64,000 nucleotides of DNA from Primulina eburnea (Eukaryota > Streptophyta > Magnoliopsida > Lamiales > Gesneriaceae): assembly GCF_022965805.1 (NCBI RefSeq), contig NC_133108.1:41548051-41612050 (forward strand), read 5' to 3'. Shown here one piece after another: positions 1 through 11,799 of the stretch. A program made the translations under genes and the position numbers. Below the pieces are notes generated by a model. That model ran no database searches. It saw nothing but the letters and a program-made list of their open reading frames with translations, and was not told where the DNA came from. The first letter of the stretch is position 1, and each line of letters opens with the position of its first letter.

Positions 1-178
1 AGATGAGCTAAATATATATATATTTTATTTGAATCACCATATTCTTCATATAAAAATCACGAATCATAATTCTGATTCAAAATAATAAATCAACAATAAT
101 ATGCTCTGGTTTTCTCCTATTTATTAAATAAAATCAATTTGATTCATTTAAATTCTCCTCAGAGAGCTCAAAACCTAT

Positions 179-2077
179 CTAGATTATGTATTTCAGAATC
201 TTGAAACAACCCATGTTGACGTTGTAGGTTAATCTCGACTCTGCCGACGCCATTGACGAAAAACGCCCTGTCCCAGAATTCCCAAAGAACAAATCGGACA
301 AGTGATGCCCCACATCCTCGGGGGTAAACCTGACAACTGGGACGATACTTTCCTTTCTTCGTATTGTCGAAGAATGAGTATTGTAAAACTCGCGATATCT
401 TTGAAATATCTTTCTCGCGATAGATATCTTGATATCATCTCGGAGCTGGTTATCAGGTACCACGCACGCAGATTGATTTTTATATGCTTGGTCAAAGGAC
501 TTACTAAATTTCTTGAATATTTCTATGACTTTTTCGGACGTGCCGCCATCTGTAGGTTCGGAAGGGAGTGTGTCGACGACGTGGCTCCATCCTAGCCGTT
601 CATAGTTCTCGGCCAACTGTTTGATCTTAGCTTCGTGATTCGTCAACCACACCTCGCCGAGGAGATATTTCAGGTTCGAGGTTCGGGCTTTGACCACCAC
701 GTGTTGAAGATTGTTGGCTAGGAATAGATGTGAGAGAGAAATATCCTTGTAGTTCTTTGCTTCTGCGTCAAGTTTGAGGAGGAGTACTGAAATAAGCCAC
801 GACAATTTTCGAGAAATCGCCGTCGCCGGAGTTTCATCAGAAGGCGGCGCTTCGGAGAAGATGTCGGTCAAAATGCTGTTGTAATCGGCGAGGATCGATA
901 GATAATTCATCACTTCGGTGGTCAGATTGTGAACCCCTGCGCCGGTGGTCGGCGATTTTGACGAGCTTTTCGAAACTGCTGACTCCAAGTCACTGAACGA
1001 GGTTCGCACGAATTGTCCGAGCCTGATGAGTGACGTGAGAGCCTGTTGTTTGATACTCGCCGTTGATTCGGATGAGAAAGTGGAGTCGATCTCCGGCCAA
1101 TGGTCGGCAATTCCGGTGTACATGTCGAGGAGGCGGAACACTTTTTCCGGCGCTGTTTTGGTGCTTTTTGCTACATTTTCCGGAAATTCGAAAAGAACCG
1201 CAGCTCCTTCTCTCGTTATCTCTGCGAAGCAGGACTCTCGGATGGAATCTGAAGTCGCGAACACGTCATCGCAGAGGATTTTCTCTCCATTGAAGAGAGT
1301 CTTCACTGCAGTTTTCACGGCGTTTAGCCAATTCTTGATCCTCAACTCCAGAGCGTCCCAATCCATTTTATTGATTTCAGAAGAAGTAAATTTTTTCACA
1401 CCAAGCTTGTAAATTCCTTCATCAACAATAGATTTCCGAAGAATATTGTATATTTTCAAGCATTCTTTCGTGTAACCGGACGAGATCATGCACTCAGCAA
1501 TCAATCTCAAATCCGACATCACCGCAATCGAGACATCTTCAACTTCAGATAACGACTCATTCGCAACCCTGGCGTCTTCATCATCATCGTCGTAACTATC
1601 CTCGAATTCAGACACACTGGATTCGATCGAGGTGCTAGAAGACCGAGTGGAGACCGACTCCGGATCCAAATGAGCCCGATTCATCGACAAAATCTGATAA
1701 AACTCCTTCTGCAGCCTCTTCATAGCAATCTGCATCAAAGTTTGCGCACGAATCAATTTCTCAGACTTGGAATCCTCGGTGATCAGGTACTGCATTCCCC
1801 TGTGCAAATTTTTGACGCATTTGATGAAATCTTTAGCCTCTTTTCTGTTATCGTAGAACAGAGAAGTAACTCGCCCGAAGGCAGTGGCTTCAATGTCCCA
1901 TTTCACGATCATCGGCTCCACCATATCCAGCGTCCGGGCCATCACCGACTCGTAGAAACTCGGACGAGACGGCGAAAATCCAAACCGCGAAGGAGAAGAT
2001 AATTGATCAGAAGATGGAGAGGTGGAAAAAGAAGATTTCGGCGAAAACAGTAAGCTTCTCATACCTTTTCTCGGCAT
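179..2077 (-). CDS. EXO70 family exocyst subunit (EXO70H-like)
   Basis: Exocyst subunit that tethers secretory vesicles to the plasma membrane; plants have many EXO70 paralogues used in polar growth, cell wall deposition and defence. The intronless frame encodes 632 residues, the usual family length. An upstream in-frame TTG is not a start; the first ATG (complement of 2075-2077) gives MPRKGMRSLLFSP. The N-terminus is Ser/Pro-rich, followed by FYESVMARTLDMVEPMIVKWD, a linker with an acidic run (SYDDDDEDA, near residue 165), and the helical Exo70 domain over roughly residues 240-615. Recognisable stretches there are YLSILADYNSIL, ISLSHLFLANNLQHVV and the near-terminal RFTPEDVGHHLSDLFF. Single-exon structure plus the Ser-rich N-terminus favours the EXO70H group; the exact subgroup needs a tree. 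The last ~25 residues after DLFFG look poorly conserved. Confidence 0.95.
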   Translation of the reverse strand: MPRKGMRSLLFSPKSSFSTSPSSDQLSSPSRFGFSPSRPSFYESVMARTLDMVEPMIVKWDIEATAFGRVTSLFYDNRKEAKDFIKCVKNLHRGMQYLITEDSKSEKLIRAQTLMQIAMKRLQKEFYQILSMNRAHLDPESVSTRSSSTSIESSVSEFEDSYDDDDEDARVANESLSEVEDVSIAVMSDLRLIAECMISSGYTKECLKIYNILRKSIVDEGIYKLGVKKFTSSEINKMDWDALELRIKNWLNAVKTAVKTLFNGEKILCDDVFATSDSIRESCFAEITREGAAVLFEFPENVAKSTKTAPEKVFRLLDMYTGIADHWPEIDSTFSSESTASIKQQALTSLIRLGQFVRTSFSDLESAVSKSSSKSPTTGAGVHNLTTEVMNYLSILADYNSILTDIFSEAPPSDETPATAISRKLSWLISVLLLKLDAEAKNYKDISLSHLFLANNLQHVVVKARTSNLKYLLGEVWLTNHEAKIKQLAENYERLGWSHVVDTLPSEPTDGGTSEKVIEIFKKFSKSFDQAYKNQSACVVPDNQLRDDIKISIARKIFQRYREFYNTHSSTIRRKESIVPVVRFTPEDVGHHLSDLFFGNSGTGRFSSMASAESRLTYNVNMGCFKILKYII

Positions 2078-2185
2078 TTTCAGCTTCAAAAAATTTTGGA
2101 GTTGGGAAAAGGAATGAAAATCGGGAAGGAGAATTTGCGAGTCTGTTGGGTTAATTTAAGGAAGATGTGGGTGAAGGGGCTCGGG

Positions 2186-2193
2186 TATATATA
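2186..2193 (-). promoter_or_regulatory. TATA box of the EXO70 gene
   Basis: TATATATA lies about 110 bp upstream of the EXO70 ATG on the minus strand, a normal distance for a plant core promoter with a short leader. No other element is assigned. Confidence 0.5.
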
Positions 2194-2410
2194 GAAGGGG
2201 GCGGGTGGCGTTCAAGAAATGTTCCACTTCACACGTTAGTGTTGACGTAAGCCAAAACATAGTAAAGTCATGGATGAGCTGTCAGATCTATTTTGAAAAA
2301 TATCACCCCCTCATTTCAACAACAAAATAATATGATTGTCTTGGTGGTCTAAATATTATAATAAATAAAATTTGTATATAAAATTTATGAGATGTTAATA
2401 CAAATATAAA

Positions 2411-2492
2411 GAAATTAAAAAGTCAATAGAACAAAAAATTACCAATGACATGAAATTAAAAAGTCAATAGAACAAAAAATTACCAATGACAT
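2411..2492. repeat. 41-bp perfect tandem duplication
   Basis: The unit beginning GAAATTAAAAAGTCAATAG is present twice head to tail with period 41 and no visible mismatch. The rest of 2200-3319 is AT-rich intergenic DNA in which I see no gene. Confidence 0.9.
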
Positions 2493-3319
2493 GACCTGTT
2501 GATAATGATGATGTTTGAAAACTTGTATGATTTTGGGTTCAATTTTTACGTAACTGTATGCTCTAATTTTGAAAACGAAAATTTAAATTTTTGTTTTCGC
2601 AACTTGCATGCATGTCTATAAATTGCTTTAATCATGTTATCAGCCAATTAGATGTCTGGTTTTAAAATAAATAAACTGACCTTGCAAATAAATGCTCCCT
2701 TGTGAAATGGATTTAGCCTAGCGTTGGCGATAGGTTCGGTGTAAAATATAAAATAGATTACTTGTACATGTTGTACTAGCTAGCATAGAGTTTAATCGTG
2801 TAACTTGATTTCAAAGATGCAATTAATTAAATTTTACCGGTTTTTCTGTTTTTGCTTCTTGTCCTCGTTGTCGCGTTTCTTTAAATTGATTATGTGTACG
2901 CACGCTTTCTTTTTGGCGTTGACGACTCTCATGCAAGAATTTTCGATGCAATTCAATTAAAAAGCCGTGAAAGAACTAAACATATTTCTATATATATATA
3001 TGCTCCCAAATGAAATGAGGCCTTTTGTAGGTACTTTTCCTCACGTGGAGACAACAATATTTCAACATTTGAAAACCATTTTAAATTAAGTATTTATTGA
3101 TAATGAGGTATATACGTAAGACTTTTTTGTTTTGGTAATTTGTTTCAATTTAAAAACTGACAGATTGATGTATTTAAGAATAAGAAATAAAAGATTTAGT
3201 GGATTTAATATTGTGTATTATTTTTTAGGTCAAGTTTGATATTTTTACCATCAATGTCAGGATAATAGTGGGAGCTATTAGAAATAATAATTTATTAAAA
3301 AATATACAATATTTATCAT

Positions 3320-3474
3320 GACAAAAACTTGTGTGAGACATGTCTCTTATTTAGGTCATCCGTGAAAAAACATTACTTTTATACTAAAAATATTACTTTT
3401 TATTGTGAATATCGGTAGGGTTGACCTGTCTCACAGATAAAGATTCGTGAGACCGTCTCACAAGAGACCTACTC
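3320..3474. mobile_element. Mutator-like MITE, GTGAGAC family, copy 1
   Basis: Short element (155 bp, internally shortened) running from GACAAAAACTTGTGTGAG to AGAGACCTACTC. It is flanked by perfect 9-bp direct repeats ATTTATCAT (3311-3319 and 3475-3483). A 9-bp target duplication is characteristic of Mutator-like elements. There is no coding capacity. Confidence 0.88.
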
Positions 3475-4079
3475 ATTTATCATTCAAAAGATACTCACAC
3501 CATTAAACTAATTATGAATCATTGCTCAAGGACACAAAATAAATAAACAAAAAGTCAATGCATGATATTCACTGAGGCGTGCGTATATATACAAGAAACC
3601 AAGAAGCATTATTATTTTTAGAATGTGTTCACGTGTTTTTTTCTTCGTTGACAAATTATTTTTCAAAAATCAGGGAAAGTGTATCTGCTGGCTGCATGGA
3701 TTCACACATGGGTACTCTCCACACTTGATGTTTCGATCAAGATTTTCATCCATCTTTGCAGAAACTGTGATCACCATATATGATTTGAAAATGAGAACAG
3801 TGATCAGTAAAGTTTGTGTCCATTTATAGGGTTGCATTTAATTTCTGAACAAAAAAATTGTGTAAAGAAATTGTAAGAGGGAGAGAGGGGAGAGCTATTC
3901 AAGTACAGATGGGTGAGTGAATGCCAATGAATTCTTTTGGACTTTTTTGTTTGTGGGAGATATGTTGGTTGCGGTTCGAATCTCATACTCAGTTTGTATT
4001 AATATATTTCAAATTCATGAATTTTAAATATATTCAAATAACAAAGATCATAAACTTCAAATCTCCCTTACATTTTTAT

Positions 4080-4241
4080 GAGTAGGCCTCTTATGAGACG
4101 GTCTCACGAATCTTTATATGTGAGACGGGTCAACCCTACCGATATTCACAATAAAAATTAATATTTTTTCATTGATGACCAAAATAAGAGATTTGTATCA
4201 CAAAATACGACTCGCGAAATCGACTCAAACAAGTTTTTGCC
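4080..4241. mobile_element. Mutator-like MITE, GTGAGAC family, copy 2 (reverse orientation)
   Basis: Starts GAGTAGGCCTCTTATGAGAC and ends CAAGTTTTTGCC, i.e. inverted relative to copy 1. Perfect 9-bp target duplications CATTTTTAT lie at 4071-4079 and 4242-4250. The following 4251-5036 is AT-rich with no gene that I can support. Confidence 0.88.
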
Positions 4242-5036
4242 CATTTTTATATAGTGTTTCATATTTATTACGTAAGTAATGAGCAAATAAGTAATGATGT
4301 ATGAATTTAATATTTTATCTATTATTTCATTGTTAACAATAAAATTATAATCGAAATTCATAGATTTCGAATTCATCTTCCCAAATGCAACTGAGGCATA
4401 ATTGTAAACAACGCATCCCTTACAAAAAATAAAATTAAAAGGAGGATTAATTAACCATCTCTAATAGCATGTTTTTCACTTGTTAGCTAGCCTTGGGTCA
4501 AGGGTTGTGTTAGGCTAGGTCATTATTTAATTGACAAAGTATTTTTCTATGATATCCTCATATTTCGGTTAGACATTGTCGAAGATCTGCAAACAAGGCG
4601 GCTCAGATCGTTGCGTTGTTTGGTTTATCGAAAAGGGAAGATATAGATTTCAAACATTTTTGTCCCTTATTTATTGGCCATTTTGTAAAATGTGATTTGA
4701 TGATTTAGTATTTAAAAAAAGTTAATATCGACTATATGTTGAATTAAGATATATGTTGAACACTCGTAAAATTATTGGATTTTAAGCTGTTAAAACACAC
4801 TTAAAATTTGTGAACAAACTTATATAGAAAAATGTTTTTCTTTGTGATTTTAATATTTAAATTGTCACCCACTTAATTAATTTTGTATTGCTTAAATTAT
4901 TTGGATAATATGATTATCTAAATATAAATTTTCACAATTGGACATTATTTTATTATCAAAATCACATAAAATTCACCTACTAAAAATATATCTTTGAATA
5001 AATAAGTATATCATATCCCATACAATTGACATCTAA

Positions 5037-7009
5037 TCTAATATATATATATATAAAAGTAGAGTTTTGCCAAAAATAGTAGTTTCCCGCCAAAATGTCA
5101 TTTCTAAAAAAGGAAAATATTGACATATGTGTACTGCAATAAATTAGCACTTCAATTATTGTTTGCATTGATTTTATCAATTCACTTAATTCAATTTTAA
5201 ATTTATTTAATTTTTATATTAATTCAAATGTAATTTATGTATTATATATTTTTTATTTTTTTACTCAAATTAAAACTAAACTCTATTAAAAACGTAAACT
5301 ATATTAAAATTTTTGCATTGCTTATATCAACCAGTTTAATTAAAAACTTTATAAATAAATTTAAAATACAAATGATTGCAATGTTCGATATCACTCATGA
5401 GATAAATTTATTCAATAATACATTTTGCTATTTTAAATAATTTCCTACCCAAATTACTTACTAAAAAAGAAATACAATATTTAATTAGTTTATTTAATTT
5501 TTCTAAAAAAAATTTGGTTGAGCGTTAAAAGTTGTCACTACAACAAGGTTTTTCAATAATCATTAAGTTATCATTTAATAATCATATTTTTTTTTATCAC
5601 AAATACATATATTATTTCGAAATTACCTTAATTTGAAAGAATTAATGCATTTTAGTTTTCTTCTAAAACCATATGTCTTCTTAAAAATTCAAATAAGAGA
5701 GCACAAAAAAATTAAAAAATATAGATTCAAAAGAGTTTCAAATGAACATTAAATTACTCTCAATAAACATGTATAGTACCCCTCAATAATAAAAAAAATG
5801 TTTGATACTCAATGCATGCAATTCGAGATTTCCATAATTGGAAAGAGTTAATTTATGATATACTTCTGTCAGAAACATCCAATGTATAATATTTGTCTCA
5901 TTGTGATGTCTTATTTGAATTTCAAATTATAAATAATGCAATATTGCATATTATATTAGAATTTTTTTTTATTCTATTTATTTTACTAAATTTATCTACT
6001 CCAAAATTGAATTCTGAAACGACTTTTCTTTTCAGCACCATATATGAGTTGAATCCTTCCAAGATGTATTGTTCGTTTAAATTTAGATAGTTCTTTGTTA
6101 TGAACTACCTACATATGGAAACAACGAGAACAATGAGACATTAAGTTTGAAATCTCTTTCATAATCGAAAAGTAAAAAAATATTATTTTTCTATTTGTAC
6201 AAAATTTTAATTATTACGTATTACAAATGTGATAATTTTCTTCTATATTACAAAGTTCACGGATACATGATAATATAAAATGTCTCATAATGGAAATGAT
6301 TAAATCAATTCTAAAGAAAGCAAGCATCTTATTAGAAGAGACCTTATAAAATTTATTGACATTGTTATGGATTACACATAGTAAATGTTAATGAAATAAA
6401 TTTTCGGATTTATATATAATTTATTTATTATCACAAATTTCATTTTTCATTCGAAATAATTGGTTGTTGTGTATATTATGAAGAGATTTTTTAAATAAAA
6501 TCACAACCAATCTGGACAAAGATATTGATGAAACAAATATTGTTATCATTCAAATGTGTCAAACACATGTCATGTCACAAAATTGTTTGTGAATGTAGAT
6601 TTAAACAAAATTACTGAATTTTTAAAAAATTATTTCTCATTAATTGTATGGAATGTGATTAAAAATATTTTTTTTATCACATGTTAAAAATAATAATGTA
6701 TAACTTCTCGAAAATTAAAGAACTAAATATGTATTAAGGTTGGTGGTCGGCATCGATACACTAAACATGATAAGCATCATGTTATTGTCTTAGGTTAACA
6801 CAATATAAAATTTTGATATATGATAGTGATTATTAACCAAAAAATTAATCGACGTACGTTATATTTAAGAAAGTTTTTTAAATTAACGAAAAAATAATTT
6901 TTATTTTTATTTTTTTTATAAATATATTGTTTTTTAAATTTAAATATATATTCATTTTTCACTAATTTTTAATAATATCATCCCGTGCATCGCACGGGTT
7001 AAATACTAG
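5037..7009 (+). mobile_element. Non-autonomous Helitron, full-length copy A
   Basis: The 5' end is TC followed by TA repeats and AAAAGTAGAGTTTTGCC. The 3' end has the Helitron signature: hairpin CCCGTGCATCGCACGGG, a short spacer, then CTAG at 7006-7009. Insertion is between A (5036) and T (7010), as Helitrons do. About 1.97 kb, AT-rich, with no Rep/helicase coding sequence, so it depends on an autonomous partner. It is similar along its length to copy B (7629-9567), so the copies derive from one parent. Confidence 0.85.
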
Positions 7010-7010
7010 T

Positions 7011-7430
7011 ATATATAAAAGCAGAGTTTTTGCCAAAAATAGTAATTTTACCGCCAGAATGTCATTTCTAAAAAAAGAAAATATTGAAGTATGTGTACTG
7101 CAATAAATTATCACTTCAATTATTATTTACATTGATTGTATCAATTCAATTAATTCAATTTTGAAATTAATTAATTTTTATATTAATTCAAATGTAATTT
7201 ATGTATTATATGTTTTTAATTTATTTTTTTACTCAAATTAAAACTAAACTATATTGAAAACGTAAACTATATTAAAAATTTTGCATTGATTATATCAATC
7301 AATTTAATTAAAAAATGTATAAATAAATTTAAAATACAAATGATTGCAATGTTCGGTATCACTCATGAGGTAAATTTATTCAAAAATACATTTTGCTATT
7401 TTAAGTAATTTCATACCAAAATCTATATCT
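7011..7430 (+). mobile_element. Truncated Helitron 5' head 1
   Basis: Begins ATATATAAAAGCAGAGTTTTTGCC directly after copy A's 3' end and is similar to roughly the first 400 bp of copy A (5040-5450). It stops after CATACCAAAAT and merges into a TATATC simple repeat. It has no CTAG terminus, so it is a 5' fragment only. Confidence 0.75.
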
Positions 7431-7446
7431 ATATCTATATATATCT

Positions 7447-7620
7447 ATATATATCTATATATATAAAAGCAGAGTTTTTGCCAAAAATAGTAATTTCCCG
7501 TCAAAATATCATTTCTAAAAAAGAAAAATATTGATATATGTGTACTGTAATAAATTATCATTTTAATTATTGTTTGCATTGATTGTATCAATTCACTTAA
7601 TTCAATTTATGCATTGATTA
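7447..7620 (+). mobile_element. Truncated Helitron 5' head 2
   Basis: Another 5' terminus (TCTATATATATAAAAGCAGAG, then TTTTTGCCAAAAATAG). Only about 170 bp is present before the next head begins. It shares the first segment of copies A and B and lacks any 3' end. Confidence 0.7.
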
Positions 7621-7628
7621 TATATATT

Positions 7629-9567
7629 TATATATATAAAAGCAGAGTTTTTGCCGAAAATAGTAATTTTCCGCCAAAATGTCATTTGAAAAAAAAGAAA
7701 GATTTATCATGAATATTGACATATGTGTACTGCAATAAATTATCACTCCAATTATTGTTTGCATTGATTATATCATTTCATTTAATTCAATTTTAAATTT
7801 AAATAATTTTATATTACTCCAAATGAATTATTGTATGATATGTTTTTTTTTTATTTTTTAACTCAAATTAAAACTAAACTTTATTGAAAATATAAACTAT
7901 ATTAAAAAATTTGCATTGATTATATCAATCAGTTTAATTAAAAGTTGCATAAATAAATTTTAAATACAAATGATTGCAATGTTCAGTATCACTCATGAGG
8001 TAAATCATTCGAAAATAATTTTTTCAATTTTAAGTAATTTTCTGTCCAAGTTACTTACTGAAAAAGAAATACAATATCTAATTAATTTATTTAATTTTTC
8101 TAAAATAAAATTGGTTGAGTGTGAAAAGTTATCACTACAACAAAGTTTTCCAATTAACATTAATTTACCATTTAGTAATCATAATTTTTTGTCCCAAAAA
8201 CATATTATTTCGAAATTACCTTAATTTGAAAGAATTAATGCGTTGTAGTTTTCTTCCAAAACAATATGTATATTGTATAATCTAAATGGTTTTCTTAAAA
8301 ATTTAAATAAGAGAGCACAAAAAAACTAAAAGTGATAGATTCAAAAGATGAGTTTCAAATTGACATTAAATTACTCTCAATAAACATGTATATTACACTC
8401 AATGATCAGAAATGTTTTACACCAAATGCATGCAATTCGAGATTTTCATAATTTGAAAGAATTAATGTATGGTATAATTCTGTCAAGAGCATCCAATGTA
8501 TAGTTTTTGTCCCTTGAGATGTATTATTTGAATTTTAAATTATAAATAATGTATTATTGTATATACATTAGAAACTATTTTTATTCTATTTATCTTACTA
8601 AATTTATCTAATCCAAAATTGAGTTAAATCTTTACAAGATGTAATGTTCATTTAAATTTAGATTTATTCGTTGTTATGAAATACCTGCATATGGAAACAA
8701 TGAGAACAACGAGACATTAAGTTTGAAATATACCTTTTATGATCGAGAAGTAAAAAATATTATTCATCTATTTGTATAAAATTTTGATTATTACGTATTA
8801 CTAATGTGATATTCTTCTATATTACAAAGTTCACGGATACATGATAATAGAAAATTCTCGTAATGGAAATGACTAACCCAATTATAAAGAAAGTGAACAT
8901 CTTATTAGAAGGCACCTCAAAAAATGTATTGACATTGTTTTGGAATACACATAATAATGTTAATAAAATAACTATTCTGATTTATACATAATTTACTTAT
9001 GATCACATGTTTAATTTTTCTTTCGGAATAATAGCCTGTTGTGTTTATTATAAAGATATTTTGTGAATAAAATCACAACTCATTTGGATAAAGATATTGA
9101 TGAAACAATTATTGTTATCATTCAAATGTGTCAAACACGTGTCATGTCATAAAATTGTTGGTGAATATGGATTTAGACGAAATTACAGAATTTTTAAAAA
9201 AGTATTTTTCATTAATTTTAATGAATATGATTTTAAAAAAATTTTTTGTCACAAGTTAAACAAAATGTAGCTTTTCGAAAATTAAAGAATTAAATATGTA
9301 TTAAGGTTGGTAGCCGACATCAATATATTAAACAGGATAACCATCATGTCATTGCCTTAGGCTAACTCAATCTAAAATTTTGATATATGATAGTGATTAT
9401 TAGGCAAAAAAATTAATCGACATGAGTTATATTTAAGAAAGTTTTTTAAAATTAGCGAAACAATAGTTTTTTTTATAATTATATTATTTTTTTCAATTTA
9501 AATATCTAATCAATTTTCACCGATTTTTAATAATATCAGCCCGTGCATCGCACGGGTTAAATACTAG
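7629..9567 (+). mobile_element. Non-autonomous Helitron, full-length copy B
   Basis: The 5' part TATATATATAAAAGCAGAG matches copy A. The 3' end carries the same hairpin CCCGTGCATCGCACGGG and ends CTAG (9564-9567) before T at 9568. Length about 1.94 kb. Similarity to copy A is continuous, with scattered substitutions and small indels. No protein-coding region; short open frames inside are noise in AT-rich DNA. Confidence 0.82.
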
Positions 9568-9605
9568 TGTAAGCAATAAGTGACTTCATATGAATAATAT
9601 TCGAT

Positions 9606-9785
9606 GGTAAAAACTTGTGTGAGACGGTCTCACGAGTCGTATTTGTGAGACGGATATCTTAATTGGATTATCTATGAAAAATATTACTTTTATGCTAAGA
9701 TTATTATTTTTTATTGTGAATATCGGTATGGTTGACATGTCTCACATATTAAGATCCATAAGACGGTCTCATATGAGACTCACTC
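9606..9785. mobile_element. Mutator-like MITE, GTGAGAC family, copy 3
   Basis: Starts GGTAAAAACTTGTGTGAGAC and ends GAGACTCACTC. The flanking 9-mers ATATTCGAT (9597-9605) and AAATTCGAT (9786-9794) match at 7 of 9 positions, consistent with an older target duplication. The following 9795-10614 is AT-rich promoter-side DNA of the peptide gene with no other gene visible. Confidence 0.75.
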
Positions 9786-10614
9786 AAATTCGATATTATG
9801 TCAGCTATCAGTTATGTCCATAATATCTAGAATTATTTCAGCATTGTGATGAAAAATGACTAAAATGAATTAACTTATTGTACTAAGATTATATTTTAAC
9901 AACTTACATAATCAAAATTTGACACATGAAAACTTACATAACCATTTTTTAATTTTTTATTATGCATTAATTGTTTTTTGATTTAAAAAAATATCTATAT
10001 AAAAAATACAACAAATTTTTAATTTCAAAATACTATGGGAAACTTTTGTGAAATAACCTGATGCTTGCATCAAAATCAAAACTCTAATAACTCATGTGAA
10101 ATAGAAAAATATTACATAAATCATAAATGCATTTCGTAATTTTGCAGTTGCTTTCAAAGGAGCTAAAAGGTCGTCATAAAAATTTCAAAAATTATTTAAT
10201 TGACTTTGATATCACGCATAAATAAATAGTAAAATGTGTATTTGATTAATCTTTTTAGAAAAACAAATTAATTGTATTGAAGTCTAAGAATGTAAATTTT
10301 TATTTTTGCTAGTCGATTTTTAATAGCATGTGTACATATAATTTGAAAATGTCTCGTCCTTTATTATGGGCCAAAAACAAAATTTTTATTTATATAGAGA
10401 AATATAAAAAAATATTTTTAAAAGTAATATATATTTTTATTAGCTTGGTGGACGCAACTAACTTTTCCATTCACACTAAATTTCCAAAATCTTATTTTAA
10501 ACAATCTTTAAAAAAAAAATCATTGATTGTAAAGATAACTTTCCATGCTGATGATATGCGTTAGGGTTTCGTATTTATAAGTGACAAAAAATCAGAAAAA
10601 ATACCCAAACAAGA

Positions 10615-10854
10615 ATGACGATGAAGATTACTTACAGTACTGTGATGTCTGCGATCATTTTGCTTGTTTTATTAGGGTTTGGAAACACCAACTCCGCAGA
10701 GGCCGCGAGGATGGGAAAAGTCCGGAAGTTTACATTTGGGATCCTACCAAAAGGACCTGTTCCGCCATCTGGACCTTCGACCGGGAGCAACTTCCCGCCG
10801 CACCCGCCACGCTCCGTAGCCGAAGCACCCCCGGCTGATTTTTATCACCATTAA
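10615..10854 (+). CDS. IDA-like (IDL) secreted peptide precursor, intact copy
   Basis: Intronless gene for a 79-residue secreted peptide precursor. IDA/IDL peptides signal through HAESA-type receptor kinases in organ separation, lateral root emergence and stress. Residues 1-31 form a signal peptide: a charged start, a hydrophobic core (VMSAIILLVLLGF) and an A-E-A-A cleavage region. The conserved block is FTFGILPKGPVPPSGPSTGSN split as FTFGILPKG and PVPPSGPSTGSN (residues 39-59), matching the family pattern FGxLPKGxxxPPSxPSxxxN. Oddities: the usual basic/His pair before the final Asn is replaced by Gly-Ser, and about 20 proline-rich residues follow. Start: the first ATG; a second ATG two codons later is also possible. 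Two decayed paralogues lie downstream (13077, 14032). Family assignment is fairly secure; activity of the variant core is unknown. Confidence 0.8.
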   Translation: MTMKITYSTVMSAIILLVLLGFGNTNSAEAARMGKVRKFTFGILPKGPVPPSGPSTGSNFPPHPPRSVAEAPPADFYHH

Positions 10855-11799
10855 TCTCCTTTCTTATGTTGTGCCCAAGAATGACATCTGTTGACGGGCG
10901 GTTTAGTTATCCAGCTATTCTATTTTGTAACCTTTCTCGCGCTATTCTATATATGCTTTGGCTATTCTAGTTTTCTTTTTTTTTTTTGAATTCAAATGTT
11001 TCGACCAATTCAAGGGTTGCGATGGTTATATTTCGATCAAAAAGTTATGTTGGAAAGGTGTTTCGAATATATATCGGTAAATAATGGAGAACACAGAGAA
11101 ATTCAAACGACGACGACAAATAAGCAATATTTGTTATTAAATTTCATTTTTAAAACATGGAGATCGAACACTTGCGGGCTATTTGCATTAGAAAAACCAG
11201 ATAACAATCTCATATAGGGTGCAAATATCAAAGAGCGAATTATTTCCGTACTTATATACTTTTCTTGTTTCCTCTCCATTACCTATGGAAGAGATTTTTC
11301 TCAGCAATAATAACATATTGCTTTGATGTATAGATCAATTCCTTGCCATCTTTTCGTGTGTTGTTGAGTGTTAAATAGTCAAAGAGTATTTATAAAAATT
11401 TTGGTATGTCTATTAATGCTAATTGTAAGAGCGAACACATTAGAGTAACTAATTCCGGTATAGATGGTGCATTTTTTTCTTCTTGTATTCAGAAAATGAA
11501 GATTAATAATTATTTTTAAAATTTAAAATTACTTATAATTTTGTTTCATTTCTTCAAATATATATGATTTTACAGATTATTTATTTCCTGTTTAGTTTCT
11601 ATTATAAAAAAAATATGAATTAAAATATTTAAATTTATATTGTATCCACTATTTTATACATGCGACATATATGCAGATCTAGTTTATTATTACATTGTAT
11701 ATCATATTCACGATCTAGTATCCAAAGCATTAAGGAAGATCTTGAAAATGATCTCTACCCAATTTGTTCGATATATACAAAATAGTGATAATTCATATT
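10855..11799. other. 3' flank of the peptide gene
   Basis: No gene that I can support. The segment around 11310-11400 resembles 13320-13385, downstream of the second peptide copy (shared TGTATAGATC/TGTATTGATC and TTGTTGAGTGTTAA-like words). The duplicated unit therefore extended beyond the coding sequence. A short ATG frame at 10996-11217 has no recognisable domain. Confidence 0.5.

Noticed and set aside
3955..3990. Possible tRNA or tRNA-derived SINE (GGTTCGAATCTC B-box-like word)
   Set aside because: No A-box at the right distance, no acceptor stem pairing, no poly-A or target duplication; a lone word is not enough.
5237..8224. Small open frames inside the Helitron region as hypothetical proteins
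   Set aside because: Low-complexity Ile/Phe/Asn/Lys sequences in AT-rich DNA, not conserved as frames between the two Helitron copies.
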